In this document: positions 10,059 through 18,284 of the stretch, piece after piece | Layout: every line of letters starts with the position of its first letter | How positions within the stretch are numbered: position 1 is the first letter of the stretch | Assembly (NCBI RefSeq): GCF_000012365.1 | Contig: NC_007651.1 | Location: 62,001-126,000 of the forward strand | Direction of reading: 5' to 3' | From: Burkholderia thailandensis E264 | GTDB taxonomy: Bacteria; Pseudomonadota; Gammaproteobacteria; Burkholderiales; Burkholderiaceae | Length of the DNA: 64,000 nucleotides | The notes under the pieces: model-generated | Seen by the model: only the letters and a program-made list of their open reading frames with translations | What the model was told of the DNA's origin: nothing | The model's database searches: none | Made by a program: the position numbers and the translations under genes

Positions 10059-10625
10059 TCATTTCCCGCCGACGGTCGGCAGCGGATTCCATTGCTTGAG
10101 CGCGCGCTCCTTCGCCGGCCCGTTCTTCTCGATCCACGCGCTCACTTCGTTGCCGACCGCGCGCCCGTATTCGCGATGCGAGTAGATCGCGGCCGCGCCC
10201 GCGCCGTCGACGAGCGCGACGCGCGTGAACACCGCTTCGATGAAATCGCGCGTGGGGAACGCAACCGAGATGAAGTACTCGGCCGGCTTGCCGTGCGCGG
10301 CCGGCACCGCGTCGACCTTCAGGATCAACGCACCGTTCTGCTTGTAAAGACGGAGCACGGAATCCGTGATCGACGCGAGCCCGTCCGGCGTCGTCGCTTC
10401 CGGGTAGCGCACGAGCGTGATCATCGTTTGCCATGTCGACAGATCGTCCTCGCCCTTCGGCGTGTATTCGAGCCGGTTGCCGGCGGCGTCGCGCTGGAAG
10501 AATGCTACGCCGTCGAACGTCAGCGTCTTGCCGGCGGGCGCGGCGTGCGCGGCAGGCGCGGCGAAAAGGAGGCAAGCGATGGACGCAACGAACGTCAGGG
10601 CGAGCCAGGCCCGGATGATGCGCAT
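10059..10625 (-). CDS. Secreted protein of unknown function
   Basis: 188 residues beginning with a clear signal peptide (MRIIRAWLALTFVASIACLLFAAPAAHA, cleavage after about residue 28). The mature part has no family I recognise: mixed alpha/beta with a hydrophobic ALILKVDAVP and FTRVALVDGAGAAAIYSHREY segment. Start at 10625 chosen for the signal peptide; the frame is open upstream but reads as low-complexity. Convergent with the CoA-transferase gene. Confidence 0.8.
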   Translation of the reverse strand: MRIIRAWLALTFVASIACLLFAAPAAHAAPAGKTLTFDGVAFFQRDAAGNRLEYTPKGEDDLSTWQTMITLVRYPEATTPDGLASITDSVLRLYKQNGALILKVDAVPAAHGKPAEYFISVAFPTRDFIEAVFTRVALVDGAGAAAIYSHREYGRAVGNEVSAWIEKNGPAKERALKQWNPLPTVGGK

Positions 10626-10951
10626 GGAGTGGTCCTCGTGGTTGGGGTACAGCGTCGGTGGCCGTCTTCGGTGCGGCCGCACCTCGGACTGTAGCCGAAT
10701 CGCGTCGATCGTGACATGTAACGTGTCGCTCCGCGAGGATGCGGCGCTGGGAAACGCGGCGCGTTCATCGCCTGCGAGTTTGCCGCAAGGGTGCGTTCGC
10801 GAACCGGCGGATGGTTGCCGTCGCCATGCGATTGCCATCGCCGCCGCCCGATTCGGCCGCGCCGAGGCAACGCGTCGGGCCATGCCGGATGCAATGCGCG
10901 ATGCGCCGGACGCGCCGGCTGGTGGTCGGTGTGTGGGTCGGTTGGCTTGGG

Positions 10952-11413
10952 CTAGTGTCGCGTCTTTCCTCCCCATCCGCTCATGCCGCCGCCGTGCGGC
11001 GGCCCGCGATGAAAGCCTCCGCCCGCCGGCGGGCCGATATGGCCCGGCGTCATCGGATGAAAGTGATGGAACCGATGGAAGTGGTGGAAGCGGTCGACGA
11101 AGATGAAGGTCGTGCCCGCGCCGATGACGAACGGCGCGCCCCAGTACCACAGATCGGGGTACGGATACGCGGCGAGCGGATACCACAGCACGCTGCCGTC
11201 CGGGTTCTGAACGAGCCGCCACGTGCCGTCGCTTTGCAGGCATGCGCGGCCGACAACCTGCTGCATCGTGCCGTCGATGTCCGCTTGCCCGGCGATCGCC
11301 CGGCAGTTGGATGTGTCGATCGGCGCGGCCGTTCCGTCATAGGTTTGCGCGCATGCACACACGAATGAACTTGAGCCGATCAGCGCGGTGGCGCAACGGA
11401 TCAACCTGTTCAT
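10952..11413 (-). CDS. Secreted Gly/His-rich protein
   Basis: 153 residues. A short signal sequence (MNRLIRCATALIGSSSFVCACA) resembles a lipoprotein leader, with Cys at 19/21. Then a compact domain with Cys pairs (SNCRAIAGQADIDG, GRACLQSDGTW) and a WYPL...WYWGAPFVIGAGTTFIF segment, ending in an unusual His/Phe repeat (RFHHFHRFHHFHPM) and a Gly-rich tail. The His cluster suggests metal binding. No function assigned. Confidence 0.75.
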   Translation of the reverse strand: MNRLIRCATALIGSSSFVCACAQTYDGTAAPIDTSNCRAIAGQADIDGTMQQVVGRACLQSDGTWRLVQNPDGSVLWYPLAAYPYPDLWYWGAPFVIGAGTTFIFVDRFHHFHRFHHFHPMTPGHIGPPAGGGFHRGPPHGGGMSGWGGKTRH

Positions 11414-11966
11414 GATAAGGCTCTGAATGGACGCCCTGAAATGTCGACGCGCGGTCGGCCCGCCTGCGTCGCGCCGCCTGCCACGATCGACGAGGGCGGG
11501 CGCGTGGCGCGCGATGCCTCGCGTTTGCGAACGCGCCGGCGCTCAACGGGTAAACGAACGAGCGCGCGGCGGTATTCCCAGTGCGCTATTCCGTGCGCGA
11601 CGGCGGCGATAAGAAACGCGCGGCGCACGCGGTGAGCGACCGGCGCGCCGGGCAAGCCGCGGGTACGCAAACGGCGTTCGTCTCGCGCGCCTTCGGTGTT
11701 TTTCGCGTTTGCGTTCGTGCCCGCGATCGGCTTGTGTGCGCATCGAGTGCGGATGTCGTTGCCGTCGCGCGGCGCGTCGGCCGTCACGGCGTATGCATGG
11801 CGCACGCCGTGACGGCCGACGGATACGCGGCGCGCAAACTGCACTCCGGCGCAAGATTTGTGTTGAATTGTCGCGGCGGTTGATCGTTTCCCGCATCTGC
11901 CGGACAATCCGGTTCGCTTGGCTGGTTGCGGCAATCCGAATTCCGCTTATAAAAACCGAGGGAACC
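11414..11966. other. Divergent intergenic region with a long hairpin
   Basis: 553 bases between the secreted-protein gene and the Tae2-like gene. It holds no convincing coding frame. Its main feature is a perfect 17-bp inverted repeat at 11776-11820, reported separately. Confidence 0.5.
11776..11820. repeat. Perfect 17-bp inverted repeat (stem-loop)
   Basis: Arms 11776-11792 (GTCGGCCGTCACGGCGT) and 11804-11820 are exact reverse complements, separated by 11 bases. No T-run follows on either strand, so it is not a typical intrinsic terminator. It lies about 150 bases upstream of the type VI amidase start. Confidence 0.8.
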
Positions 11967-12407
11967 ATGCCTTACGTGTCGACTCATTACTCGAACAACG
12001 CCGGCGCGCCGGTCGGCCGCTGGACCTGCGCGCCGACTTCGAAGCTCGCGCCTTTCGACAAGGCGCCGACGGGCAGCGTCACGTCCGGCGTCGATCTGTG
12101 CGGCCAATGCGTGTCCTACGTGAAACGGGTCTGCCCGACGCTGCCGCTCACCGGGCAATGGCGCAAGGGCGCGCCGGTGAAAGGCAACGCGACGATCGTC
12201 GCGGGCACCGTGATCGCGACGTTCAACGCCGCCGGCAAGTACGACGGCCATGCGGCGATCTACGTCAGCCAGACGAAGGACGGCGGCATCCTGGTGTACG
12301 ACCAGTTCGTGACGCCGCCGACGCCGCAGCCGGTGCAGCAACGGCGCCTGCGCTGGGGCGCGCATGGCCGGTCGAACAATGGGGACAACTTCTATGTCGT
12401 GGAGTAA
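11967..12407 (+). CDS. tae2: Tae2-type type VI peptidoglycan amidase (BPSL0067 family)
   Basis: 146-residue NlpC/P60- or CHAP-like cysteine peptidase. The likely nucleophile is C48 in DLCGQCVSYVKR and the general base H95 in KYDGHAAIYVS, the order and spacing expected for this fold. It matches my recollection of the BPSL0067 family, whose B. thailandensis member is the T6SS amidase effector Tae2. Such effectors are injected into the periplasm of rivals and cut peptidoglycan peptide crosslinks. No signal peptide is present, as expected for a T6SS cargo. The downstream lipoprotein-like gene overlaps its end by 14 bases and fits the immunity role. Confidence 0.8.
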   Translation: MPYVSTHYSNNAGAPVGRWTCAPTSKLAPFDKAPTGSVTSGVDLCGQCVSYVKRVCPTLPLTGQWRKGAPVKGNATIVAGTVIATFNAAGKYDGHAAIYVSQTKDGGILVYDQFVTPPTPQPVQQRRLRWGAHGRSNNGDNFYVVE

Positions 12408-12789
12408 GGCCGCCTGCGCACTCGCCGCCGCGTCGTTCTTCGGATGCGCGGGCGCGTCGGGCACGGCGGACGCGACCGGTGCGACCGGTGCGGCCGGCGC
12501 AGCCCGTGCGGGCACGGCAGTCTGCCCGGTGCGGGCGCAAAGCCCGCTGCAATACGTCGACGTATTCGACGGCGCGCCGAGCGATCTCGCGACGCTGATT
12601 CCCGACGACGCCGGCGAGCGCAAGGGGCATTGGGAGCTGGGCTACGTGTACGACGCGGGACGCTACGTGACGATCCGCTGCAAGTACGCGGACGGCCAGA
12701 CGAAGGACGTCAGGCTCGCCGAGCGCGTGAATCGCTGCGATTACCGGATCGACGGCAAGAAGACGCTGAAGGTGACGTGCAGGAAATGA
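12394..12789 (+). CDS. tai2: Periplasmic immunity protein for the Tae2-like amidase (STY0301-like)
   Basis: 131 residues. N-terminal signal sequence ending in a possible lipobox (AAASFFGC), an Ala/Gly/Thr linker, then a small domain (about 60-131) with paired cysteines (TAVCPV, IRCKYADG, NRCDYRI, VTCRK) like STY0301-type proteins. Start at 12394 follows GGGGAC and overlaps the end of the amidase gene, the usual effector/immunity arrangement. Expected to be exported and to block the amidase active site. The pairing is from gene order and family knowledge. Confidence 0.72.
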   Translation: MSWSKAACALAAASFFGCAGASGTADATGATGAAGAARAGTAVCPVRAQSPLQYVDVFDGAPSDLATLIPDDAGERKGHWELGYVYDAGRYVTIRCKYADGQTKDVRLAERVNRCDYRIDGKKTLKVTCRK

Positions 12790-13028
12790 CCGCCGCGTGA
12801 CGCGCGATGGAGGCGGCGCGCTCGCCGCGTTTTCGCATGCGACGCGCGCGACGCGGCGCGGCGCGGGGCGAGCGCGTCGCGCCGCAATCGGTTCTTCGAG
12901 CGGCGCGGCCTGTGCTTTCCGCGTGCTTCATCCGCCCGAGCGACCGACCGCATGGCGTCGCTCGGCGGCGGCGTGGGCGCGCGGATGCGCCGCGCACTCG
13001 CCTTCGCGCGCATCGAACGAAACGCCCG

Positions 13029-13781
13029 TCAGATCTGCGCGTCGAGCGCGCGCGCGACGGCCGCCTCGCCGACACTGTCCGCGCGCCCGACAACCGCATA
13101 GTTGAACCCGCGCACCGAGCCGTAGCGCGCGAGCAGCGCGCCGTCGGCGCGCTCGCCCGCCGCGAGCAGGCGATTTGCCGACTCGGGTGGCCGAATGTAG
13201 AAACTCAGCGTGCGCCCGGCCGCATCCTCGTACAGCACCATCGCGGCCGCGCCGCGTTCGGTCGCGAAGAGCCGCCCGCCGACGGGCGCGAAGCCCGCGC
13301 CGCTCAGATCCGGCAGCCGCACCGGCGCGCCGATCTCGCGCGCGACCCACGCCTGCAATTCGCCCGGCTGCTTCTGGACGACGTCGACGCGCGCGCTGCG
13401 ATCGACCACCATCAGCTTGTACGCGGCGACGGCATCGCTCATCGGCGCGGCGGGCGCGCTGCTCCAGCCGTGCGCCTGCCAGCCGCCCATCGCGCCCAGC
13501 GCGACGCACAGCACGAACGACGCGGCCACCGCGAGCCGCGCGCGCGCGCGTTCGGCGCGGCGCGCGCGCAGCGCGGCGGGATCGAGCGTCGCCGTCGCGG
13601 CGGGCATCGCGGCCGAATCGAGCGCCGCGCGCAGCTGCTGCGCATCCTGCCGCCAGCGCCGCACCTGCTCCGCGCGCGCCGGATGCAGCGCGAGCCAGCG
13701 TTCGACGGCCACGCGCGCATCGGCGTCGAGCCGGCCGTCGACGTAAGCGTGGAGATCCTGTTCGTCGGGCGGAATGTTCAT
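13029..13781 (-). CDS. Anti-sigma factor (transmembrane)
   Basis: 250 residues. The N-terminal cytoplasmic part (PDEQDLHAYVDGRLDADARVAVERWLALHPARAEQV) is a typical zinc-less anti-sigma domain; one membrane segment lies at about 83-103 (RLAVAASFVLCVALGAMGGW); the rest is a periplasmic sensor domain. Start ATG overlaps the sigma gene stop (ATGA at 13778-13781), so the two are translationally coupled. Expected to hold the cognate ECF sigma at the membrane until an envelope or oxidative signal releases it. Confidence 0.9.
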   Translation of the reverse strand: MNIPPDEQDLHAYVDGRLDADARVAVERWLALHPARAEQVRRWRQDAQQLRAALDSAAMPAATATLDPAALRARRAERARARLAVAASFVLCVALGAMGGWQAHGWSSAPAAPMSDAVAAYKLMVVDRSARVDVVQKQPGELQAWVAREIGAPVRLPDLSGAGFAPVGGRLFATERGAAAMVLYEDAAGRTLSFYIRPPESANRLLAAGERADGALLARYGSVRGFNYAVVGRADSVGEAAVARALDAQI

Positions 13782-14293
13782 TTCATCAAACGCAGCGAAG
13801 GAGCGGAAATCTCGCCGTCGCCGAGCGCGCGCAGCGCCTGACGCGCGCGCGACAGCCGCGACATCACGGTGCCGATCGGGATGTCGAGCAGCTCGGCGAC
13901 TTCCTGATAGCTGAACCCCTCGACGGCGACGAGCAGCAGCAGGCTGCGCTGTTCCGTCGACAGCCGGCCGAACGCGTCGAGCATCGATCGCGCGAGCGCG
14001 TGATCCTCGGCGGACGGCCATTGCGGCTCGTCGTCGTCCTTGATCCGGCCGAGCAGCCACGCGTAGCGCTTGGCCCGCCGCGTCGTATCGACGAACTGCC
14101 GGTACAGGATCGTGAAGAGCCAGCTGCGCAGCGCCGAAGCGTCACGGCGCGTCGACCAGCGCGACAGCGCGCGCTCGAGCGTCGACTGCACGAGATCGTC
14201 GGCGCTGTGCACGTCGCGGGTTAGCCAGAGCGCGAAGCGGCGCAGTCGCGGCAGCAACTCGCGTAGTGGGTCGTCGAGATCGGCGGAGGGCAT
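13778..14293 (-). CDS. ECF-family RNA polymerase sigma factor
   Basis: 171 residues with region 2 (LPRLRRFALWLTRDVHSADDLVQSTLERAL) and region 4 (LSTEQRSLLLLVAVEGFSYQEVAELLDIPIGTVMSRLSRAR). No regions 1 or 3. Coupled to the downstream anti-sigma gene by a 4-base overlap. It is divergent from the catalase-like and cytochrome b561 genes, and both sides carry matching ECF-type promoter elements, so it probably autoregulates and drives the divergent pair. Confidence 0.94.
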   Translation of the reverse strand: MPSADLDDPLRELLPRLRRFALWLTRDVHSADDLVQSTLERALSRWSTRRDASALRSWLFTILYRQFVDTTRRAKRYAWLLGRIKDDDEPQWPSAEDHALARSMLDAFGRLSTEQRSLLLLVAVEGFSYQEVAELLDIPIGTVMSRLSRARQALRALGDGEISAPSLRLMK

Positions 14294-14334
14294 GGGCGGA
14301 TCGGAGGCCGTCGTGGGCGTGGGTTCAATGCGTG

Positions 14335-14410
14335 AGACGTTCGCCGCCGACGGTTATTCCATGCGTTCGAAAATAAATTTCGATGGAATAAACCGGGCGG
14401 CGGGCCGTCA
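14335..14410. promoter_or_regulatory. Bidirectional ECF sigma promoter pair
   Basis: Rightward: GGAATAA (14385-14391), 14 bases, CGTCA (14406-14410), 43 bases before the catalase-like ATG. Leftward: GGAATAA on the reverse strand (14360-14354), 14 bases, CGTCT (14339-14335), 41 bases before the sigma ATG. The two -35 elements form the arms of an inverted repeat. The -35/-10 form and CGTC box are typical of ECF promoters; recognition by this sigma factor is inference. Confidence 0.7.
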
Positions 14411-14453
14411 TACGCGCGTTCGACACAGGACCTGACGGTCGGGAGCGTACACG

Positions 14454-15539
14454 ATGGAACACCCTTCAACACCACCGGGCGCCGGGCCGGCGCGCGGCCT
14501 CTGGCGATGGGCGCTGATCGGCGGCGCGGTGACGGCGGTCGCGGCGACGTTCGGCTACGTCGGCGGCTGGCTCGCGCCGCATCGGCTGACGCCGCAGCGG
14601 CTCGTTGACGCGTTGCAGCGCAATAGCGGTCTGCATCCGGGCTACCGGCGCAATCACGCGAAAGGCGTGTGCGTGACGGGCTATTTCGAAGGCAACGGCG
14701 CGGCGAGCGCGTATTCGACCGCGCCCTTTTTCGCGGCGGTGCGCACGCCGGTGGTCGGGCGCTTCGCGATGCCGGGCGGCAATCCGTACGCGCCGGATAG
14801 CAGCGTGCCGATCCGCAGCCTCGCGCTGCGCCTGAGCGCGCCGGATGGCGAGCAATGGCGCACGGGGATGAACAGCATGCCGGTGTTTCCGGTGGCGACG
14901 CCGCGCGCGTTCTACGAGCAGACGGTGGCGGGCCGGCCCGACCCGAGGACGGGCAAGCCCGATCCGGCGAAGCTGAAGGCGTTCTTCGACGCGCATCCGG
15001 AGACGGCCGCGTTTCGCGCATGGGCGAAGACGGCGAAGCCGAGCGCGAGCTACGTCACCGAGACGTATTACAGCCTGAACGCGTTCTATCTCGTCGATGC
15101 GGCGGGAAGGCGGCAGGCGGTGCGCTGGCGCGTCGCGCCGGAGCGGACGGCCGAGGCGGGTGAAGTCGCGAAAGCCGGAGACCCGAACGTGTTGCAAGAG
15201 GACCTGACGCGGCGCATCGGTTCGGGGCCGCAGCGCTGGCATTTGCTGCTCACGCTGGCGGAGCCGGGCGACCCCGTCGACGACGCGACGCGCGTGTGGC
15301 CCGCGAATCGCACGACGATCGACGCGGGCACGCTGGTGCTCGATCGCGTGGAGGCGCAGGACAGCGGGCCGTGCCGCGACGTCAACTACGACCCGACGAT
15401 CCTGCCCGACGGCATCCGCGTGTCGGGCGACCCGCTGCTCGCCGCGCGCTCGGCCGCGTATGCGGATTCGTATCTGCGGCGCACGAGCGAAGAGGCCGGG
15501 ATTCCCGGCGCGGCGCATCCGCTTTCGGAGAAACGATGA
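14454..15539 (+). CDS. Catalase-related peroxidase (SrpA-like)
   Basis: 361 residues with one N-terminal membrane anchor (about 16-36, WRWALIGGAVTAVAATFGYVGGW) followed by a minimal catalase fold: HPGYRRNHAKGVCVTGYFEGNG (distal His region), PVVGRFAMPGGNPYAPDSS, and LRLSAPDGEQWRTGMNSMPVFPV. Shorter than true catalases; the catalase family peroxidase group uses haem and is exported. Stop overlaps the next gene by four bases, so it forms a unit with the cytochrome b561, a plausible electron donor at the membrane. Confidence 0.9.
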   Translation: MEHPSTPPGAGPARGLWRWALIGGAVTAVAATFGYVGGWLAPHRLTPQRLVDALQRNSGLHPGYRRNHAKGVCVTGYFEGNGAASAYSTAPFFAAVRTPVVGRFAMPGGNPYAPDSSVPIRSLALRLSAPDGEQWRTGMNSMPVFPVATPRAFYEQTVAGRPDPRTGKPDPAKLKAFFDAHPETAAFRAWAKTAKPSASYVTETYYSLNAFYLVDAAGRRQAVRWRVAPERTAEAGEVAKAGDPNVLQEDLTRRIGSGPQRWHLLLTLAEPGDPVDDATRVWPANRTTIDAGTLVLDRVEAQDSGPCRDVNYDPTILPDGIRVSGDPLLAARSAAYADSYLRRTSEEAGIPGAAHPLSEKR

Positions 15540-16063
15540 TGAAGACGACGTTCAATCCGCTCGCGCGGCTGCTGCATTGGGTGATGGCGGCGATGATCGT
15601 GTCGATGCTGTTTGTCGGCGCGGGGATGGTGGCGACGGTGTCGGGGCGGCATGCCGTGCTGGTTGCGATTCATAAGCCGCTTGGGGTGGCGGTGCTGGTG
15701 CTGGCTTGCGTGCGGGTGGTGGTGCGATTGAGTTCGCGGCCGCCGGCGTTGCCTTCTGATTTGCCGGGGTGGCAGAAATTCGCGGCGCACGGGTCGCATC
15801 TCGTGCTGTATGCGTTGATGATCGCGATGCCGTTGGTCGGGTGGGCGATGCTGTCGGCGGGCGGGTATCCGGTGACGTTGGGCGGCGGCGTGCAATTGCC
15901 ACCGATTGTGCCTGCCGATGCGGTTTGGTTTGCGTGGCTGCGGCATGCGCATCGGTGGTTGGCTTATCTGTTCTTCGCGACGTTTCTCGCGCACTTCGCC
16001 GCCGCGCTTTATCACGGGTTGATTCGGCGGGATGGGGTGCTGAGGGCGATGGTGGGGAGGTGA
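15536..16063 (+). CDS. Cytochrome b561
   Basis: 175-residue four-helix membrane cytochrome. Haem-ligand histidines are visible in helices: ARLLHWVMAA, AIHKPLGVAVLVL, AAHGSHLVLYALMIAMPLVGW and HAHRWLAYLFFATFLAHFAAALYH. Start ATG at 15536 overlaps the preceding stop (ATGA). Likely passes electrons from quinol to the periplasmic catalase-like peroxidase. Coding bias drops near its 3' end, where the accessory region begins. Confidence 0.92.
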   Translation: MMKTTFNPLARLLHWVMAAMIVSMLFVGAGMVATVSGRHAVLVAIHKPLGVAVLVLACVRVVVRLSSRPPALPSDLPGWQKFAAHGSHLVLYALMIAMPLVGWAMLSAGGYPVTLGGGVQLPPIVPADAVWFAWLRHAHRWLAYLFFATFLAHFAAALYHGLIRRDGVLRAMVGR

Positions 16064-16304
16064 GGGCGTTGATGGCGTATGGCCTATTTGCTCGACTGGG
16101 ATCATGGCATGTCATAACGCTTGCCTTCCAGTCGGGCAGAAACGTAATGTAGTTGTTGTCGCCGTACATTTGAAGACGGCGCCGATTCCGTCGTCGGAAT
16201 GAACTGCGGCTACATTGCTAGACGCGTGAAATCGAATGTCGAAATTTATTGAATATGTGAGAATAAATATCCGCGTGATTTTTAGAATGAGCTGGCTATA
16301 TAAC

Positions 16305-17222
16305 TTAAAGGAACCGCTGAAGTGGACTGTCGGGGCTCAATAGATTTTGAATTTCCTTGAAAGTGATGGGGACTTCAAGGTCACCCGATGCGCCTGGGGC
16401 AATGCTGTACTTCGGAAATACAAGAACCAAAGATGTATCTGTAAGATAATACTGGCTGTCATCCGTGACGGAGCTGAAGCAGGTATCGGATGAATGCCTG
16501 AGAATCTCTTTGAGAATCCCATGGATTGCGACTTCTGCTCGTTGTTCTTTGCTGTCGGAGGTTTTTTTATTTTCGCACGGAAAATACTGATCTTGTCTAA
16601 TCAGATTTTCTCGAACAAGTTCGTTGATTCGTCGCCGATATCCGGTGCGGAGTATGTTTTTTAGTTTGAGTTCGTGGCCCGTTTCAAGATTTATGGTAAT
16701 TGCGTTTGTTGTGGTTTGAGGGTGTGTGGCTCCATCATTCCAGATGAAGATGTTGTAATTGATTCCGATGAGATTGAATTCCTTCAGTCCTATTTTGTAG
16801 GTTATGCGGACTTCGTTCATGTCGGAATAATATTCGTATTCGGTCAGTGCAGATCGCTTTAAAAGATGATTGGTAAGTGCGAGGGTGTCAGAGGGGATGG
16901 TGCCGGAAATTTGTGGATAGTGAACTTCGTGGCGGCTGTTCCCCTCGATTTTGAGCGCTTGATCAGAAATTTTGAATTCGAAGAATCTTGGTGCTTTGCG
17001 TGTTTCGAAGGAGCCTTCTTGTTGCGGCGCTACGATGGTATTGCCGCTTCCTTGAACAATGATGGCGCGATCACCCGTGTTGGCTGCACTGGGTGATGAA
17101 GTTTGAGGTGACGCATCGTGAGGGAAAAAATATGTCAAAATCGACCATGCGAATGCGGCGCCGCCGATTATCGTGCCGATAACGCCGGCGATCCAGCTTT
17201 TTCGTTCAAGAGATTGACGCAT
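16305..17222 (-). CDS. Membrane-anchored protein with a DUF3298-like C-terminus
   Basis: 305 residues. One membrane segment at 10-33 (IAGVIGTIIGGAAFAWSILTYFF), a Ser/Thr linker with an ATGN-like repeat (GDRAIIVQGSGNTIV), then a domain ending in LVLVFPKYSIAPGASGDLEVPITFKEIQNLL, which resembles the DUF3298/RsiV C-terminal motif. Clearly AT-richer than its neighbours, with codon use foreign to the chromosome, so probably acquired. No operon partner. Function unknown. Confidence 0.78.
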   Translation of the reverse strand: MRQSLERKSWIAGVIGTIIGGAAFAWSILTYFFPHDASPQTSSPSAANTGDRAIIVQGSGNTIVAPQQEGSFETRKAPRFFEFKISDQALKIEGNSRHEVHYPQISGTIPSDTLALTNHLLKRSALTEYEYYSDMNEVRITYKIGLKEFNLIGINYNIFIWNDGATHPQTTTNAITINLETGHELKLKNILRTGYRRRINELVRENLIRQDQYFPCENKKTSDSKEQRAEVAIHGILKEILRHSSDTCFSSVTDDSQYYLTDTSLVLVFPKYSIAPGASGDLEVPITFKEIQNLLSPDSPLQRFL

Positions 17223-17356
17223 GGAGTGCCTGTCTGGGCCGCGGGACGTTGAGATGTGAGAATTTTATAACGAAATTCATGCTGCGACATATTCTTAATT
17301 TTGACTTATAAAGTGCGGAAAAATGATGGCCGGCAATAGGAATTTCGGGGAAATAA

Positions 17357-17380
17357 AAAAGGCTCCGATTGGAGCCTTTT
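17357..17380. terminator. Bidirectional intrinsic terminator
   Basis: AAAAGGCTCC / GGAGCCTTTT stem with a GATT loop, flanked by A-runs on the left and T on the right, so usable in both directions. It stands just outside the IS256-derived element and no longer follows an intact gene. Confidence 0.75.
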
Positions 17381-17393
17381 AATAAAGCGCATC

Positions 17394-17771
17394 GGGGGTA
17401 TCCGGAATTTCGTGTGTGAGGCGGGTTGAGATTCAGACTCCAATGTTGAATCGTTCCGGGTAAAGCAGTGCGAACTGAGTCATGGCACTCTTCCAATCGT
17501 GCCGGGAGCCGGTCCACTTGGCAACGACGTTGCGCAGCGCCAGCCAGATCAGTTTGAGCGCGGCCTCGTCCGACGGGAAGTGGCCGCGCGCCTTGATGAT
17601 CTTCCGAAGCTGCCCGATCCAGCGTTCCGGGTACCAGTTGCTTGATCAGTTCCGGGTCCAGGTTCAAGCCCTTGCCCGGTTCAATCGTCACTTCTTCCTT
17701 GCGTTTGCGTGGCATAAAGTGGCTCCTTGGCCATCAGTTTATGCCTCACACACAAACATTCGGATAGGCTC
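17394..17771 (-). mobile_element. Internally deleted IS256-family element with target duplication
   Basis: Imperfect terminal inverted repeats (TATCCG...GTGTGTGAGGC at left from 17394, reverse complement ending 17771) flank a 378-bp remnant. The 8-bp direct repeat AGCGCATC borders both ends (17386-17393 and 17772-17779), matching the 8-9 bp duplications of IS256. A full element would be about 1.3-1.4 kb, so roughly 1 kb is lost internally. Confidence 0.85.
17433..17715 (-). pseudogene. IS256-family transposase, N- and C-terminal pieces fused by deletion
   Basis: First ~30 codons (MPRKRKEEVTIEPGKGLN...ELIKQLVPG) match the IS256-type N-terminus. They run directly into the C-terminal piece in a different frame: ERWIGQLRKIIKARGHFPSD, then ALKLIWLALRNVVAKWTGS and the end LLYPERFNIGV with a stop at 17433. 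The join falls in TACCCGG, a sequence expected on both sides (ending LVPG and starting YPER), so deletion by short-repeat recombination is likely. The catalytic DDE domain is missing. Confidence 0.85.
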
Positions 17772-18284
17772 AGCGCATCAAGCTGGCTTTGTGCTAACTG
17801 GCACGAGTCTTGTTTTGTGATTGCAGAAGTGCAACCTGTAGACAGACTCATAACCCGAGAAAATGCGCCTTACGGGATAAGGGCTTCCAGCTGAGGGTGG
17901 ACCCATAAGGCGAGAAAATGGACGCATAAGTCGAGACGAACCGTCCAGACCACCTCGGACTCGAGCCTGGGCTTGTGACAGGACGGGTCCTATCCCACCA
18001 GCATCGCTCTCTCAGCTTTGTACAAGCTACCGCAAAAAACTGCGCGTCCGGCAAGGCAATTTAAGCGATTTGTGCTGGTGGACGAACCCCCTCCTTGCAC
18101 GCCGGCGGTCAAGAAATGTCCAAGTTTCGGAGACCGGCCTACAAACGCGCCAAGCAAATCGCGCTGGGCGATTAACGAAGCAGCTACTGAATAAGCCCCT
18201 CTCTATCTCGTCCCACGCCATTGCCGTCGGTGGCTGGTCGAGGCGCCGGCGTCCGCTCGTCGCAACCTGGCCTGGAGGGCACTC
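17772..18284. other. Gene-free leader of the recombinase cassette
   Basis: 513 bases. It contains the IS256 right target duplication, two related direct repeats (17845-17872 and 17900-17929, both containing CATAA..CGAGAAAATG) and a short ATG frame at 18116-18175 (19 codons, MSKFRRPAYKRAKQIALGD) that looks like a truncated fragment. No complete gene recognised. Confidence 0.5.
17845..17929. repeat. Two ~28-bp imperfect direct repeats
   Basis: Copy 1 at 17845-17872 and copy 2 at 17900-17929 share CATAA, CGAGAAAATG and a following CGC. The AAAATGGACGCAT part of copy 2 resembles the AAAGATGGACGYGT repeats at 18580-18747, so all five may be one family of protein-binding sites. Confidence 0.6.

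Noticed and set aside
6581..10099. A 1172-codon open frame on the forward strand
   Set aside because: Out-of-frame shadow of the beta-oxidation genes with extreme Arg/Gly/Ala composition and no start signal.
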